Assembly: GCA_016180945.1 (NCBI GenBank)
Contig: JACPAG010000007.1
Location: forward strand, 1 to 39,101
Length of the DNA: 39,101 bases
Reading direction: 5' to 3'
Origin: Candidatus Aenigmatarchaeota archaeon
GTDB taxonomy: Archaea; Aenigmatarchaeota; Aenigmatarchaeia; GW2011-AR5
The notes beneath the pieces were generated by a model. It had not been told where the DNA came from. It ran no database searches and worked only from the letters and a program-made list of their open reading frames with translations. This document shows, piece by piece, positions 17,342 through 25,009 of the stretch (the first letter of the stretch is position 1; every line of letters starts with the position of its first letter). Both the position numbers and the translations under genes were made by a program.

Positions 17342-18007
17342 TCACTTGCAAATAGCCAGGTCGTAATTGCCGCATAAAATGCCGGTAACTTTTTCCATTT
17401 CTTGGAATCCTTCGTATTTCGTGCCTTTAATCATGATGGTAGGAGTTTTTGTGACATTATTCAGATTATAGACCATCTTCACAATCCCCTGCTTTTCCTT
17501 GAAGATGCTGTTGAATGTGAATACTGTTATGTTGACATCGCCGAGCCTGAAAACAATGTTGTCGAGAACCTTTGCCTGCTCCCGGGAGGCTTCTGAGGTA
17601 TCCGGGAAAAATAGGACGGTGGGTTTTGTCAGCTTGCATTCTTCGGTTTGTATTTCGTTGAAAACAAAATATCTGCCCAATGAGACTATAAACTGGGACG
17701 CAAGAAGCTCGGCTTCGTCTTTAGGCACGTCGCCTATGTCAAACCTTCTTCCTATTTCCACCTTTTTCTTTGCTATATCCGGCAGCCGGCTTTCTATGTA
17801 TGCGCACATGTCCTCTTTTTTGCCGAATTGATTCAATATAGAAAGCTCGATTTCCAGACTTTGGGACTCAAGAACGTCAAGCTGAAGGCTCTGCTGTATA
17901 GATTCGACCCTGGCGCGCGTTATCTCGGAACCTATCATTATGCCGATAATGAAAACGAGCGTTGTAAGCAGGAACGTTATAACGTACTTTTCTTTTCTTA
18001 CTTTCAT
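17342..18007 (-). CDS. Membrane-anchored thioredoxin-fold protein
   Basis: A 221-residue protein with one N-terminal transmembrane helix (YVITFLLTTLVFIIGIMIG) and a helical stretch to about residue 75. The C-terminal domain looks like a thioredoxin fold: KPTVLFFPDTSEASREQ at the usual active-site position, then VNITVFTFNS and TKTPTIMIKG with the cis-Pro signature. The CXXC redox pair is replaced (PDTSEA), so a classical disulfide-exchange role is doubtful. It could be a structural or binding domain outside the membrane. It sits between two glycosyltransferase genes on the same strand. Confidence 0.6.
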   Translation of the reverse strand: MKVRKEKYVITFLLTTLVFIIGIMIGSEITRARVESIQQSLQLDVLESQSLEIELSILNQFGKKEDMCAYIESRLPDIAKKKVEIGRRFDIGDVPKDEAELLASQFIVSLGRYFVFNEIQTEECKLTKPTVLFFPDTSEASREQAKVLDNIVFRLGDVNITVFTFNSIFKEKQGIVKMVYNLNNVTKTPTIMIKGTKYEGFQEMEKVTGILCGNYDLAICK

Positions 18008-18037
18008 AGCATAAAAGTAACGCTGAAATTTCTTAAA

Positions 18038-18123
18038 GCAAGCTCCTTTCTTCGCAAGAAAGTAGCTTGTCTGCGAAAAGCATAGCTTTTCGAGACATCA
18101 GAAACCTTGTGGTTTCTGCTTGC
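18038..18123. repeat. Branched palindromic element between glycosyltransferase operons
   Basis: GCAAGC (18038-18043) pairs with GCTTGC (18118-18123). Inside are three hairpins: CTTTCTT/AAGAAAG, GAAAAGC/GCTTTTC and AGAAACC/GGTTTCT, with TGTCT/AGACA able to enclose the middle one. On the minus strand, the order CAAGC, hairpin, GATG, hairpin resembles the branched modules at 24849 and 32972. Confidence 0.5.
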
Positions 18124-18161
18124 AGTCAAAGAAGCATATTATATAAAAATAGAAGATACTG

Positions 18162-18190
18162 TTTTCTTTCTTTTCGAAAAAGAAAGAAAA
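18162..18190 (-). terminator. Terminator-like hairpin after the processive GT2 gene
   Basis: TTTTCTTTCTTTT (18162-18174) pairs perfectly with AAAAGAAAGAAAA (18178-18190) around a CGA loop, just past the stop at 18196. The following minus-strand sequence is T-rich. Confidence 0.45.
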
Positions 18191-18195
18191 GGGCT

Positions 18196-19401
18196 TTACC
18201 ACTTCCTTTTTGCCCTGACCATCTCATAGGTAAATGCGGCTACCCACAGAAACAGGTTTATGAAAGGGTAGGTTATGATGTAAACCAGATAATCCAGCTT
18301 GCTTATTTTTTCCTTCGCGCTCTTGTTGCTGAGCCTTATCATGAAGAAAAACGCAACAAGGGCGATTATCAGAAAGAATGTTGTCGGCGTAATGATGTTT
18401 ATCTGCGATGCGCTGAGGAGATAATTTAGGTCGAAATTCACGATAAAAAGGTCTATGATGCGCTGGCTGGCATATATAATTCCGTCGTAGATGCTCACCA
18501 GAAGAAACGGTATTACGAGCGCCAGCACGAGGTACTGCAACGGCAGGATAAACACGCCAAAATCGGCAAAGCGCTTGTTAAAGAACATATAGGAATACTT
18601 CCGGGAATTGTAAATATACCCCCTGTACCATCTAAGCCGTTGCTTGAAAAGCTCCCTGAAAGATTTCGGAACAACCGTCTGCGCGCTGTCTTCAAGAGCG
18701 TGCTCTATCCTGTAACCGTTATTTTTTAGCCTCAGCCCTATCTCCAGGTCTTCTGTTATGTTCTTTTCGTCAAAGCCGCCAAGTCTTTTGATTATGGCTG
18801 TTTTATAAATCGCAAAGCCAGGCGTGAAGTAGAGCGCCCCTATAAAGCTGAGGAGCTTCTTTGTGAATGACGACAGGGCGTACTCTATCCTCTGCAGCCT
18901 TTCTATTCTGGTTTTTGGCTCGTACGGCTTCAGCGCGGCTATAGCCGATGCCGTCCTGCCGTGTATCAGGCCTGCCATGTTCAGCAATGCATTGCCCGAC
19001 AAAAACGTGTCGGCATCTATGAAACCGAACAGCTCTGTACCGACATATTTTAGACCGTAGTTCAAGGACGCGGCTTTGCCGCTGTTGGCCTTCCTGAGAT
19101 AACTTATATTTTTGTATTTCTTCATCAGGCGTTTTACAACAGAACCCGTACCGTCAGTAGAGCCGTCATCCACGACAATTATTTTCAATTTCGGGTATTT
19201 CTGGTTTTCCAAGGCCGTTAAACATTTCTCTATGTTATTTTGTTCGTTATATGCCGGCACGATTATCGATAACGGCGGATGCACCGCTTTTGCGCTTCGT
19301 TTTTTGGCTGCCGTAAAAAAAGTCGTAAACCAGAATATGGAAGCGAACAGCGTCACGTAAGCCGTTGCGTAAAAAAGTATGTCCATAATTATGTTTGCCA
19401 T
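18196..19401 (-). CDS. Processive GT2 glycosyltransferase with membrane helices (COG1215)
   Basis: A 401-residue inner-membrane enzyme of the cellulose/hyaluronan/poly-GlcNAc synthase type. Order: N-terminal transmembrane helix; GT2 domain with LSIIVPAYNEQNNIEKCL, VVDDGSTDGT, FIDADTF (DXD), EDLEIGLRL and the acceptor motif QRLRWYRGY; then at least three transmembrane helices. It probably extends a polysaccharide or decorates a lipid-linked glycan. Its mRNA starts with a copy of the TGGC-CGACT/AGGGG motif ending directly at the ATG. A hairpin terminator follows. Confidence 0.85.
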   Translation of the reverse strand: MANIIMDILFYATAYVTLFASIFWFTTFFTAAKKRSAKAVHPPLSIIVPAYNEQNNIEKCLTALENQKYPKLKIIVVDDGSTDGTGSVVKRLMKKYKNISYLRKANSGKAASLNYGLKYVGTELFGFIDADTFLSGNALLNMAGLIHGRTASAIAALKPYEPKTRIERLQRIEYALSSFTKKLLSFIGALYFTPGFAIYKTAIIKRLGGFDEKNITEDLEIGLRLKNNGYRIEHALEDSAQTVVPKSFRELFKQRLRWYRGYIYNSRKYSYMFFNKRFADFGVFILPLQYLVLALVIPFLLVSIYDGIIYASQRIIDLFIVNFDLNYLLSASQINIITPTTFFLIIALVAFFFMIRLSNKSAKEKISKLDYLVYIITYPFINLFLWVAAFTYEMVRAKRKW

Positions 19402-19440
19402 ATACCCCTTACTCCTTTCAGTCGTAAGTCGTATCCCATA
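19402..19440 (-). ncRNA. TGGC-CGACT/AGGGG structured motif, copy 3 (minus strand)
   Basis: Read on the minus strand: TATGGGATACGACT, then CTTAC (19428-19424) pairing with GTAAG (19412-19408), then GG, then GTAT directly before the ATG at 19401. ATAC (19434-19431) pairs with GTAT (19405-19402), replacing the CTC/GAG of other copies: a compensatory change supporting a real helix. Confidence 0.6.
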
Positions 19441-19444
19441 TTAT

Positions 19445-20425
19445 TTAATTTTTATTTACCAGTTCTCTTTTCTTGCATATCTCCCTTAGCAGCACGGTCG
19501 CATAGCTGCCTTTTGGCAGGGCGAACACCAGCTTGACCGTAGACCCTCCTATAATATAGTCTATTTTCGATAATTTAATAAATGCCTTTCTCTTGCCGCC
19601 GAAACAGCTTAACATCAGCTCGTTTATACGAAAATCCTTCGGCGCGATGCCCTCTGCTTTGCATATGTTTCCGAGTAGCCTGTCTGCGCGGCTCTTCCCA
19701 AAACGTGTCTTGTAACCAAATATAGTGGCGTTCCTGAAACAGGGTTTTTCGTTTGCCCCCATGTATTTGTTCAGCATTTCATTAAAAAGCCATGACTGGT
19801 AGGCGTTAATGAGAAATTTCAGCAGCGATTTGGGAACATGATTTAGTGATTTGTACCTGTTGCCGTTTTTGTTTATAGACTTTGACGCAGCAGCAAACTT
19901 TCTTTTGACAAGATACCTGCCTATTGTGTGATTATCCCTGTTTTTGCCGAACCGCTGCAGCCCGAAATAATTCGGCATTCCTCTGATGGAAAGCTCCCTG
20001 ATTACGGAATAAAGTCGCCTCTTATTTTTGCAGTCATGCAGCGTTATGACGAACTCGTTTCCTATAAGATTGCCGGGAAAAATTTTCTTGCATCTGCCCA
20101 CAGGCACGGCTGTTAAGCTGTCTGATTCGTACGTTTTGGCTTCGGCGATCGCGCTTACATACTGCCAGCTTACCGAGAACTTGTCTTTCAGCCCGGCATA
20201 ACCTATATCGCGAAATCCAAGAGAAGCCAGCTTTTTTATCATTTCCTGCGTTGTGAGGTTGCGTTTTTTTACAAGAAATAATGTGTACTTTCTTTCGTCT
20301 TTACCAGCATTAAACTTTCTCAAAAATTTTGGCTCTATGATTTCACGGACGGCAAAATCGTCAGGCTTTTCCAGAAAACCTCCTATGCCCTTTGATTTTG
20401 TCCAGTATTTGTAATGCAGCTTCAT
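19445..20425 (-). CDS. truD: tRNA pseudouridine synthase D
   Basis: A 326-residue TruD/Pus7-family enzyme, expected to convert U13 in tRNA to pseudouridine. The catalytic motif is GYAGLKDK, with the catalytic Asp near residue 81. Other family signatures are KPDDFAVREI near the N-terminus, MPNYFGLQRFGKNRDNHTIG and QSWLFNEML. It is shorter than many archaeal homologues, with a compact insertion domain. It is the first of a minus-strand run of translation and lipid genes, downstream of a broken gene. Confidence 0.92.
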   Translation of the reverse strand: MKLHYKYWTKSKGIGGFLEKPDDFAVREIIEPKFLRKFNAGKDERKYTLFLVKKRNLTTQEMIKKLASLGFRDIGYAGLKDKFSVSWQYVSAIAEAKTYESDSLTAVPVGRCKKIFPGNLIGNEFVITLHDCKNKRRLYSVIRELSIRGMPNYFGLQRFGKNRDNHTIGRYLVKRKFAAASKSINKNGNRYKSLNHVPKSLLKFLINAYQSWLFNEMLNKYMGANEKPCFRNATIFGYKTRFGKSRADRLLGNICKAEGIAPKDFRINELMLSCFGGKRKAFIKLSKIDYIIGGSTVKLVFALPKGSYATVLLREICKKRELVNKN

Positions 20426-20458
20426 TAGAATAGTAGTGAAGAAATCAATAAAATGCTA

Positions 20459-20844
20459 TTAGTCAAGTCGTTTCAAAGTCAATGTTTGTCTGTATACATG
20501 AAGAGACCCCCTTGGCACGCCAGCATTTTGCATTTCATTGATAACAGCCCGTAGATAGTCTATTTCCGGAGTCTTTCTCAGAACATATTTGTACCATACG
20601 CGCCCAAAAAAGTTTTCCGGGCAACTCGGTTTTTTACAGGAGGAAATTGTGATTCTCTTATTAGAACAACATTTCCGCTAGGTATCGTTAGTTCATCTAG
20701 ATAAGGCGGATTAAAAAAGCGTGCGTAGACATCAATGCGTGTACCATGTACCTTCAAGAGGGCCGTCTTCGGTATACCGAGAAAATACGATGAACTGTCA
20801 TCTAGTTTTATTGGTATTCTGGCTATCCCCTTTAATATTTTCAT
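20459..20844 (-). pseudogene. Small gene split by a one-base frameshift
   Basis: From ATG 20844 (GAGGT a few bases upstream; TATA-like GTTTAAATACT at about 20881-20891) the frame encodes MKILKGIARIPIKLDDSSSY and onward, then ends at a stop near 20578. Shifting frame in the A6 run (T6 on the plus strand, 20630-20635) gives CPENFFGRVWYKYVLRKTPE, then DYLRAVINEMQNAGVPRGSL and a stop at 20459. One extra A would restore a protein of about 128 residues with a plausible ending. This may be a real mutation, a sequencing error in a homopolymer, or programmed slippage. I do not recognise the family. Confidence 0.6.
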
Positions 20845-20908
20845 ACCGAAACCTCTGCAACTAATCAACAATTAAGAAAAAGTATTTAAACGGCAGCAAA
20901 CATCGCAG

Positions 20909-21262
20909 TTATTTCATCAGCGGCAGCGAACCCGTGACCTTGTTTATTTTTTTCTCTTCGTCCGGCCCTATGCCTAAGCATGTCGTTGTCCCGCTCCTGA
21001 GTTCTGTCAAGCCGGCATCCGAGATTAATGAGCAAGGCAGCCTGAAATCTCTGCATCTCTTCTCCAGTTCCAATAGGCTTTTTTTATCCTTGACAGCAAG
21101 GACAACCTTTTTCTGGCCTTCTTTCTGCCAGGCAGAAACTGTTTTTTTTCCAGTTTGCGAAGCCGCCGATAAAGCCGCATGCGCAACCTGGACAGCCAGC
21201 TTGGCCGGGCTCATTTTTATGTCGTTCCTGACGACGATAACCTGCTTATATGCCATATTCAT
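20909..21262 (-). CDS. pth2: Peptidyl-tRNA hydrolase, archaeal/eukaryotic type
   Basis: A 117-residue Pth2 protein that releases peptidyl groups from stalled peptidyl-tRNA. The family pattern is complete: KQVIVVRNDIKMSPAKLAVQ, VAHAALSA, KKVVLAVKDKKSLLELE, SLISDAGLTEL and the closing TTCLGIGPDEEKKINKVTG. Length is typical. It starts only seven bases after the stop of the upstream CDP-alcohol phosphotransferase, so they are probably co-transcribed. ATG at 21256 is an alternative start with GGCTGATGA just upstream. Confidence 0.93.
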   Translation of the reverse strand: MNMAYKQVIVVRNDIKMSPAKLAVQVAHAALSAASQTGKKTVSAWQKEGQKKVVLAVKDKKSLLELEKRCRDFRLPCSLISDAGLTELRSGTTTCLGIGPDEEKKINKVTGSLPLMK

Positions 21263-21269
21263 CAGCCGA

Positions 21270-21860
21270 TTACAAATCTTGCTTTTTCCTCAAGGCAATA
21301 TAAATTCTCTGCAACGCTGTTGCGTTCGACAGTACCGCTAAAATAATTACAATATAAGATAAATAAGCCTTGCTGAGGTTCGCAAGAAGAAGGCCGAGAA
21401 ACAAAAGAACAAGGCGCTCCGCTCTTTCCGTCAGCCCGCCGCGCAATTCCTCTTCTGTAAGATTTTTCTCCTTTGCGGCCGCTTTTGCATAGGTGGTCAT
21501 CATTGAACCGAACAGGTACAAAACAATCCAGAGGGTTGAATTTGGTATCGGCAGAGAAACAAAAAGCAGCCCAAAGACTATCAGCCCTTCGATATACCTG
21601 TCTATAATCGTATCAAGATAAGCGCCTTTCTTTGTCACACGGCCTGTCACGCGGGCAACAGAACCGTCAACCAAATCCAGAAAAGAGGCTGTGCCGAAGA
21701 GCAAAGCCCCCAAAAGAAAATTCTCATTGATTATGAAATAAGCAGAAACGATAGCAGGCAGCACTGAAATAAGTGTCCACTGATTAGGCGTTAATGGCAA
21801 TTTGGAAAACAGCATGCCTACTTTTATACTGAGAAAAGAAAAACGCTTTCTTGGTAACAT
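21270..21860 (-). CDS. CDP-alcohol phosphatidyltransferase, likely archaetidylinositol-phosphate synthase
   Basis: A 196-residue integral membrane enzyme with about six helices. The catalytic signature D-G-x2-A-R-x8-G-x3-D-x3-D is present as DLVDGSVARVTGRVTKKG then AYLDTIID. The family joins an alcohol headgroup to a CDP-activated lipid. Its gene begins 11 bases after the stop of inositol-1-phosphate synthase, so inositol 1-phosphate is the likely acceptor and CDP-archaeol (made by the carS-like gene nearby) the likely donor, giving archaetidylinositol phosphate. ATG at 21860 was chosen because the longer frame would overlap the upstream gene. Confidence 0.85.
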   Translation of the reverse strand: MLPRKRFSFLSIKVGMLFSKLPLTPNQWTLISVLPAIVSAYFIINENFLLGALLFGTASFLDLVDGSVARVTGRVTKKGAYLDTIIDRYIEGLIVFGLLFVSLPIPNSTLWIVLYLFGSMMTTYAKAAAKEKNLTEEELRGGLTERAERLVLLFLGLLLANLSKAYLSYIVIILAVLSNATALQRIYIALRKKQDL

Positions 21861-21871
21861 TCTATTGCCCT

Positions 21872-22936
21872 TTACCTTTCTCTCTGGCCGGAAATGAACT
21901 CTTCCAGCATCTGTTTTGCCACGCTGTCCGGATACTGCTGGGGCGGGTGCTTGCAGAAATATGCTGACGGCGCTATTAGTGCGCCTCCAACATTTCTGTC
22001 CATGGCTAATTTGCAACACCGAATAGCGTCTATGACAACGCCCGAAGAGTTTGCCTTGTCTTCCACGTCCAGCCGCACGTCAATAGAAAACGGTATGTCG
22101 CCAAACAACCGGCCTTCTATCCTCATGAAAGCCAGCTTGCGGCTGTTAAGCCACGGCACGTAATCGCTCGGTCCGATGTGCAGATTTTCATCGCTTAAGC
22201 GCGATGTGAGCTGGCTCTGGACGGCTTCTGTTTTTGAAATTTTTTTGCTCTTCAGCCTGGAACGCTCAAGCATATTGTAGAAATCCGAATTTCCTCCGAC
22301 ATTAATCTGGTATGCACGGTCAATTTTTGCGCCGCGTTCCATGCATAAGTTAGTCAGGACGCGATGAACGATGGTGGCCCCTATCTGCGCCTTCGTATCG
22401 TCCCCTATTATAGGGAGCCCTGCCTTGTTGAATTTTTTCTCCCATTCTTTTTCAGACGCGATGAATTCAGGTATGGCGTTCACAAAGCCGCAGCCGGCTT
22501 TTATAGCCTCGCCGGCATAGTACCGCGTTGCTTCGTAGCTGCCGACCGGAAGAAAATTCAGGACGACATCGACCTTATTTTCTTTCAGCAGCTCTGCAAT
22601 GTTTGCAGGCGGCTTGGTGTCCATGGAAACCATCTGCTTCATGTATTCGCCGACGCCGTCAAGCACAGGGCCTTTTTTTACAGGCACTTTCAGCTTCGGG
22701 ACTTTGCAAATAACATCTGTGTTATTCGGCTTTGCGAATATCGCTTCGCCGAGGTCTTTGCCAACTTTATTGGCGGCGACATCTATTGCTGCAACCGGCT
22801 TTATGTTGGTTATTTTATAGCCGCCTATGTCATTGTGCACCGACAGCGGCTTGTTTTTGTAAAAAAATAATCCCTGCACCAAGTTCGAGGCGCAGTTGCC
22901 TATTCCTATTATAGCGAGCCGTATATCTTTTACCAT
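21872..22936 (-). CDS. ino1: Inositol-1-phosphate synthase
   Basis: A 354-residue NAD-dependent enzyme that converts glucose 6-phosphate to 1L-myo-inositol 1-phosphate. Signatures: N-terminal Rossmann motif RLAIIGIGNCASNLVQG, VVLNFLPVG, CGFVNAIPEFIAS, GLPIIGDDTKAQIGATIVHR, then QINVGGNSDFYN, with family Lys residues in the catalytic half. It heads a unit with the CDP-alcohol phosphotransferase and pth2. The start codon sits inside a perfect palindrome (22927-22944) that matches a second site in front of the divergent PadR-like gene, so transcription is probably repressed by that regulator. Confidence 0.92.
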   Translation of the reverse strand: MVKDIRLAIIGIGNCASNLVQGLFFYKNKPLSVHNDIGGYKITNIKPVAAIDVAANKVGKDLGEAIFAKPNNTDVICKVPKLKVPVKKGPVLDGVGEYMKQMVSMDTKPPANIAELLKENKVDVVLNFLPVGSYEATRYYAGEAIKAGCGFVNAIPEFIASEKEWEKKFNKAGLPIIGDDTKAQIGATIVHRVLTNLCMERGAKIDRAYQINVGGNSDFYNMLERSRLKSKKISKTEAVQSQLTSRLSDENLHIGPSDYVPWLNSRKLAFMRIEGRLFGDIPFSIDVRLDVEDKANSSGVVIDAIRCCKLAMDRNVGGALIAPSAYFCKHPPQQYPDSVAKQMLEEFISGQRER

Positions 22937-22944
22937 GGTAAAAG
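22927..22944. promoter_or_regulatory. Operator 1, over the ino1 start codon
   Basis: CTTTTACCATGGTAAAAG is a perfect 18-bp palindrome of form TTTTAC-N4-GTAAAA. Its centre contains the ino1 start codon, and with a leaderless mRNA it covers the transcription start. Confidence 0.65.
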
Positions 22945-22953
22945 ATTGCCTAG

Positions 22954-22965
22954 TAAAGTATTTAT
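22954..22965. promoter_or_regulatory. Core promoter shared by ino1 and the PadR-like gene
   Basis: TAAAGTATTTAT on the plus strand, and its complement ATAAATACTTTA on the minus strand, lie about 25 bases before both the ATG at 22988 and the ATG at 22936. One AT-rich core could direct two leaderless transcripts. Confidence 0.5.
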
Positions 22966-22966
22966 C

Positions 22967-22982
22967 TTTTACAGTCGTAAAA
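22967..22982. promoter_or_regulatory. Operator 2, before the PadR-like gene
   Basis: TTTTACAGTCGTAAAA has the same TTTTAC-N4-GTAAAA arms as operator 1, with a different spacer. The two centres are 39 bases apart, flanking the shared core promoter. Confidence 0.65.
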
Positions 22983-22987
22983 CAATA

Positions 22988-23278
22988 ATGCGCAGACCTC
23001 TTGAGAGGCTGAAAACTAGCGTCTATGTAGAAAATTTATGGTTGCATATTCTCAGGCTGCTCAGCAAAAAAAGTTATACAGGTTATGTGATCCGCGGGGA
23101 GATAAATAAGAAGTTCGGGTTCTGGGTCGGAAATGTGACTTCGTACAAAGTTTTGTACATGCTAGAAAAAGGTGGATACGTCCGCTCAGAAAAACACGGG
23201 AGAGAGATTTACTATATCATAACTCCAAAAGGCAAGGAAGAATTAGAGGCGGGTGAAAAATTTTTGGATGCTGTTTAA
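22988..23278 (+). CDS. PadR-like winged-helix transcriptional regulator
   Basis: A 96-residue regulator with the PadR layout: SVYVENLWLHILRLLSKKSY, TGYVIRGEINKKFGF, GNVTSYKVLYMLEKGGYVRS (recognition helix and wing approach), then GREIYYIITPKGKEELEAGE. It probably binds DNA as a dimer. It is divergent from ino1, and matching palindromes lie at both starts, so it likely represses itself and the inositol-lipid operon. The effector is unknown; a lipid precursor or osmotic cue would be reasonable. ATG 22988 is preferred because an earlier in-frame codon would lie upstream of the expected transcript start. Confidence 0.8.
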   Translation: MRRPLERLKTSVYVENLWLHILRLLSKKSYTGYVIRGEINKKFGFWVGNVTSYKVLYMLEKGGYVRSEKHGREIYYIITPKGKEELEAGEKFLDAV

Positions 23279-23334
23279 TTCCATAAAAGCCTGATGTCTT
23301 TTTATTCTGTTTTACTAATCTAAATTAGATATCC

Positions 23335-23820
23335 ATGGTCTTCGGCTCCGAGTTTCTCATAAGTCTTGCAAATACATACGGCTTGGTAGGTATATTCCTT
23401 ATTGGTTTCCTGAGCAGCTTCACGCTTTTCATACCGTCGCCTGCATTCATAGTTGTTTTCCTGCTTGGTTCGGTAATAAATCCCTTGCCGCTTGGAATAG
23501 CGGCCGGGCTCGGTTCTGCGTTTGGCGAGCTGACATCATATTATGCCGGTTACGGCGTGAGCCTGGCTGCGAAGAAATATAAGAAAAAATTTAGAGCCAT
23601 AGAAAAAATGTTCCAGAAGTACAATGCCCCGCTGATTATCTTCGTATTTTCAGCCACCCCTCTCCCTTTTGACATTGTTGGCATATTCTGCGGCGCTGTA
23701 CGTTATCCATTGAAGAAATTCTTCCTGGCAACACTGGCCGGCAAGCTGGTGAAATTCACTTTGATAGCGTACGCCGGCTTTTACGGCCTTGAAGCGATTA
23801 AGAATATAGTCGGGTTTTGA
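23335..23820 (+). CDS. DedA/VTT-family membrane protein
   Basis: A 161-residue polytopic protein resembling the VTT (SNARE-associated, DedA/YqaA) family. Visible features: an N-terminal hydrophobic helix with GLVGIFLIGFLSSFTLFIPS, the re-entrant region with PLPLGIAAGLGSAFGELTSY, the charged loop KKYKKKFRAIEKMFQKY, and ATPLPFDIVGIFCGAVRYP before a final helix. DedA-family proteins act in lipid scrambling or flipping and membrane homeostasis; a role in lipid handling fits the surrounding lipid genes. TATA-like ATTCTGTTTTACTAAT precedes ATG 23335. Confidence 0.75.
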   Translation: MVFGSEFLISLANTYGLVGIFLIGFLSSFTLFIPSPAFIVVFLLGSVINPLPLGIAAGLGSAFGELTSYYAGYGVSLAAKKYKKKFRAIEKMFQKYNAPLIIFVFSATPLPFDIVGIFCGAVRYPLKKFFLATLAGKLVKFTLIAYAGFYGLEAIKNIVGF

Positions 23821-23850
23821 TGGTTATATTGGTGGATAACAAAAAGTAAA

Positions 23851-24018
23851 TGTTAAAGAGGCTTTGTTGAAAAAGAGACCCATTGGCTGTCTTTTGACGC
23901 CAATGGGTCACCCGTATGTGTGCATCAGTATGATGCAAGACGAATCCATGATTCGCCTGCACAGGAGAAACTTGTTTCTCCTTGTGCACACGACTTTTTC
24001 AACAAAGCTTGTTAAAGA
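23851..24018. mobile_element. Branched palindromic element with 9-bp target-site duplication (element B)
   Basis: TGTTAAAGA occurs at 23851-23859 and again at 24010-24018, flanking a perfect 15-bp inverted repeat: GCTTTGTTGAAAAAG (23861-23875) / CTTTTTCAACAAAGC (23994-24008). Inside are an 11-bp hairpin (GACCCATTGGC/GCCAATGGGTC), then GTGTGCA/TGCACAC enclosing GCATC/GATGC and the double-hairpin module TGCA-hairpin-GCAC-hairpin-TGTG (23934-23986). It has no coding capacity. Terminal inverted repeats plus a direct repeat suggest a non-autonomous mobile element. Confidence 0.65.
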
Positions 24019-24172
24019 AGACAAATTTGGAAAAGTAGCGAAGGTACACGGATATTTATTCAAAATTCCTCAATGGAATTGTCATATTATGCCTTTGGTA
24101 CATTTCAGTGGCAGGTCTTATAATTATTACTTAAGAAATAGCTATTTTTATTACCTAAATGAGGGATTATAG
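24008..24172 (+). pseudogene. Possible 3' fragment of a uracil-DNA-glycosylase-superfamily gene
   Basis: An open frame of about 54 codons reads LVKEDKFGKVAKVHGYLFKI, then HIMPLVHFSGRSYNYYLRNS, and stops at 24170. The KVHG and PLVHFSGRS pieces resemble the C-terminal strand and His loop of UDG-superfamily domains. Nothing matching the N-terminal catalytic part is visible upstream, where element B lies. It is probably a truncated remnant. The resemblance is judged by eye and weak. Confidence 0.35.
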
Positions 24173-24234
24173 TTTTATAGAAATAAACTAGAAAGTTAAC
24201 AAAACTGAATCTGAAAATTTCTTCTTGCTTTACT

Positions 24235-24753
24235 TCAGTAAGGCACCTTCTTCACCCTTATCCAATAGCCAATCCTGTTTGTCGCCATGTGCAGCAGCGG
24301 CGTTATGACAACCAGCGCAACAACAGTATTCAGATTAATCTTAACGGCAAAGCTGGAAAACAGCAGGGCGATAGCAAGAAAATCCAGCTGGTCCAGGAAT
24401 AAAGCCGGGTGCCCTCTTGGCAGACCAAGCCTTCTTTTTATGAAAGCGCCTATGATATCACCTAAAATTGCTCCGGTGCTTAATAAAATGATTAATTGTA
24501 TCGTGAGCCTGGCCAGCATTAAATCAGAAGGTAAGTAGCTATGCAAACCCATCTGTAGCCATCCTATTAAAATCCCGAAAAATATGCCTCCTATAGCCCC
24601 TTCTATCGTTTTGCCGTCGCCTAAAATCCTGTGTTTCCCTAAATTTTTGCCGAAATCCAGCGGTCTTTTGCCCTTTACGAGCAGCGGAAATGCGTTCGCG
24701 CAGTACGCGGGAAAGATGAACCAGAGCGATTGCGCGACCAAGTCAAATGTCAT
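24235..24753 (-). CDS. carS: CDP-archaeol synthase
   Basis: A 172-residue membrane enzyme of the CarS/CdsA-like family, which activates unsaturated archaetidic acid with CTP to give CDP-archaeol. The signature region is clear: FIFPAYCANAFPLLVKGKRP, DFGKNLGKHRILGDGKTIEG, then GGIFFGILIGW. The middle carries GAILGDIIGAFIKRRLGLPR and the closing part FLDQLDFLAIALLF, typical of the family. It provides the donor that the CDP-alcohol phosphotransferase at 21270 would use. It is transcribed alone on the minus strand. Confidence 0.9.
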   Translation of the reverse strand: MTFDLVAQSLWFIFPAYCANAFPLLVKGKRPLDFGKNLGKHRILGDGKTIEGAIGGIFFGILIGWLQMGLHSYLPSDLMLARLTIQLIILLSTGAILGDIIGAFIKRRLGLPRGHPALFLDQLDFLAIALLFSSFAVKINLNTVVALVVITPLLHMATNRIGYWIRVKKVPY

Positions 24754-24833
24754 GATTATCCATCACAAATGTTTTTTGCTATACTTAATAAACTTATTAT
24801 ACCGCCTTCACAAAATACAATCATAATAAATAA

Positions 24834-24919
24834 TATGGCTATCGCCTCAAGCAAAGACCAGAGGTCTTTGATGCATCAAAAGACTTCTGTCTTTTGATTG
24901 TGCAGAGTAAGTAGCCGAA
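24834..24919 (+). ncRNA. Degenerate TGGC motif copy with branched insert
   Basis: It starts TATGGCTATCGCCTCAAGC (GC replaces the usual GA). AAAGACC/GGTCTTT and TCAAAAGAC/GTCTTTTGA form two hairpins separated by GATGCA and followed by TTGTGC, a version of the double-hairpin module. GGCTA (24837-24841) can pair with TAGCC (24912-24916). The first 50 or so bases nearly match those at 32960-33010. Confidence 0.45.
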
Positions 24920-24924
24920 TAAAA

Positions 24925-25008
24925 TGGCACTCGACTTCGCGCAAAATGCGAAGCATTTTGGCGACTCAAGAAAGCTCTGCTTTCTTCGAGTTGCGGAGCA
25001 AAGGGGAG
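24925..25008 (+). ncRNA. TGGC-CGACT/AGGGG structured motif, copy 4
   Basis: ATGGCACTCGACT begins at 24924 and AGGGGAG ends at 25008, one base before the ATG at 25010. CTC (24930-24932) pairs with GAG (25006-25008). CTTCGC can pair with GCGGAG, enclosing ATGC/GCAT and GAAAGC/GCTTTC hairpins, so the inner stem has become a multibranch structure. It leads the secretion/pilus operon. Confidence 0.55.
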
Positions 25009-25009
25009 T

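Noticed and set aside
23864..24172. 102-residue open frame over element B
   Set aside because: Its first half is the inverted-repeat element itself; only the last part may be a gene remnant.
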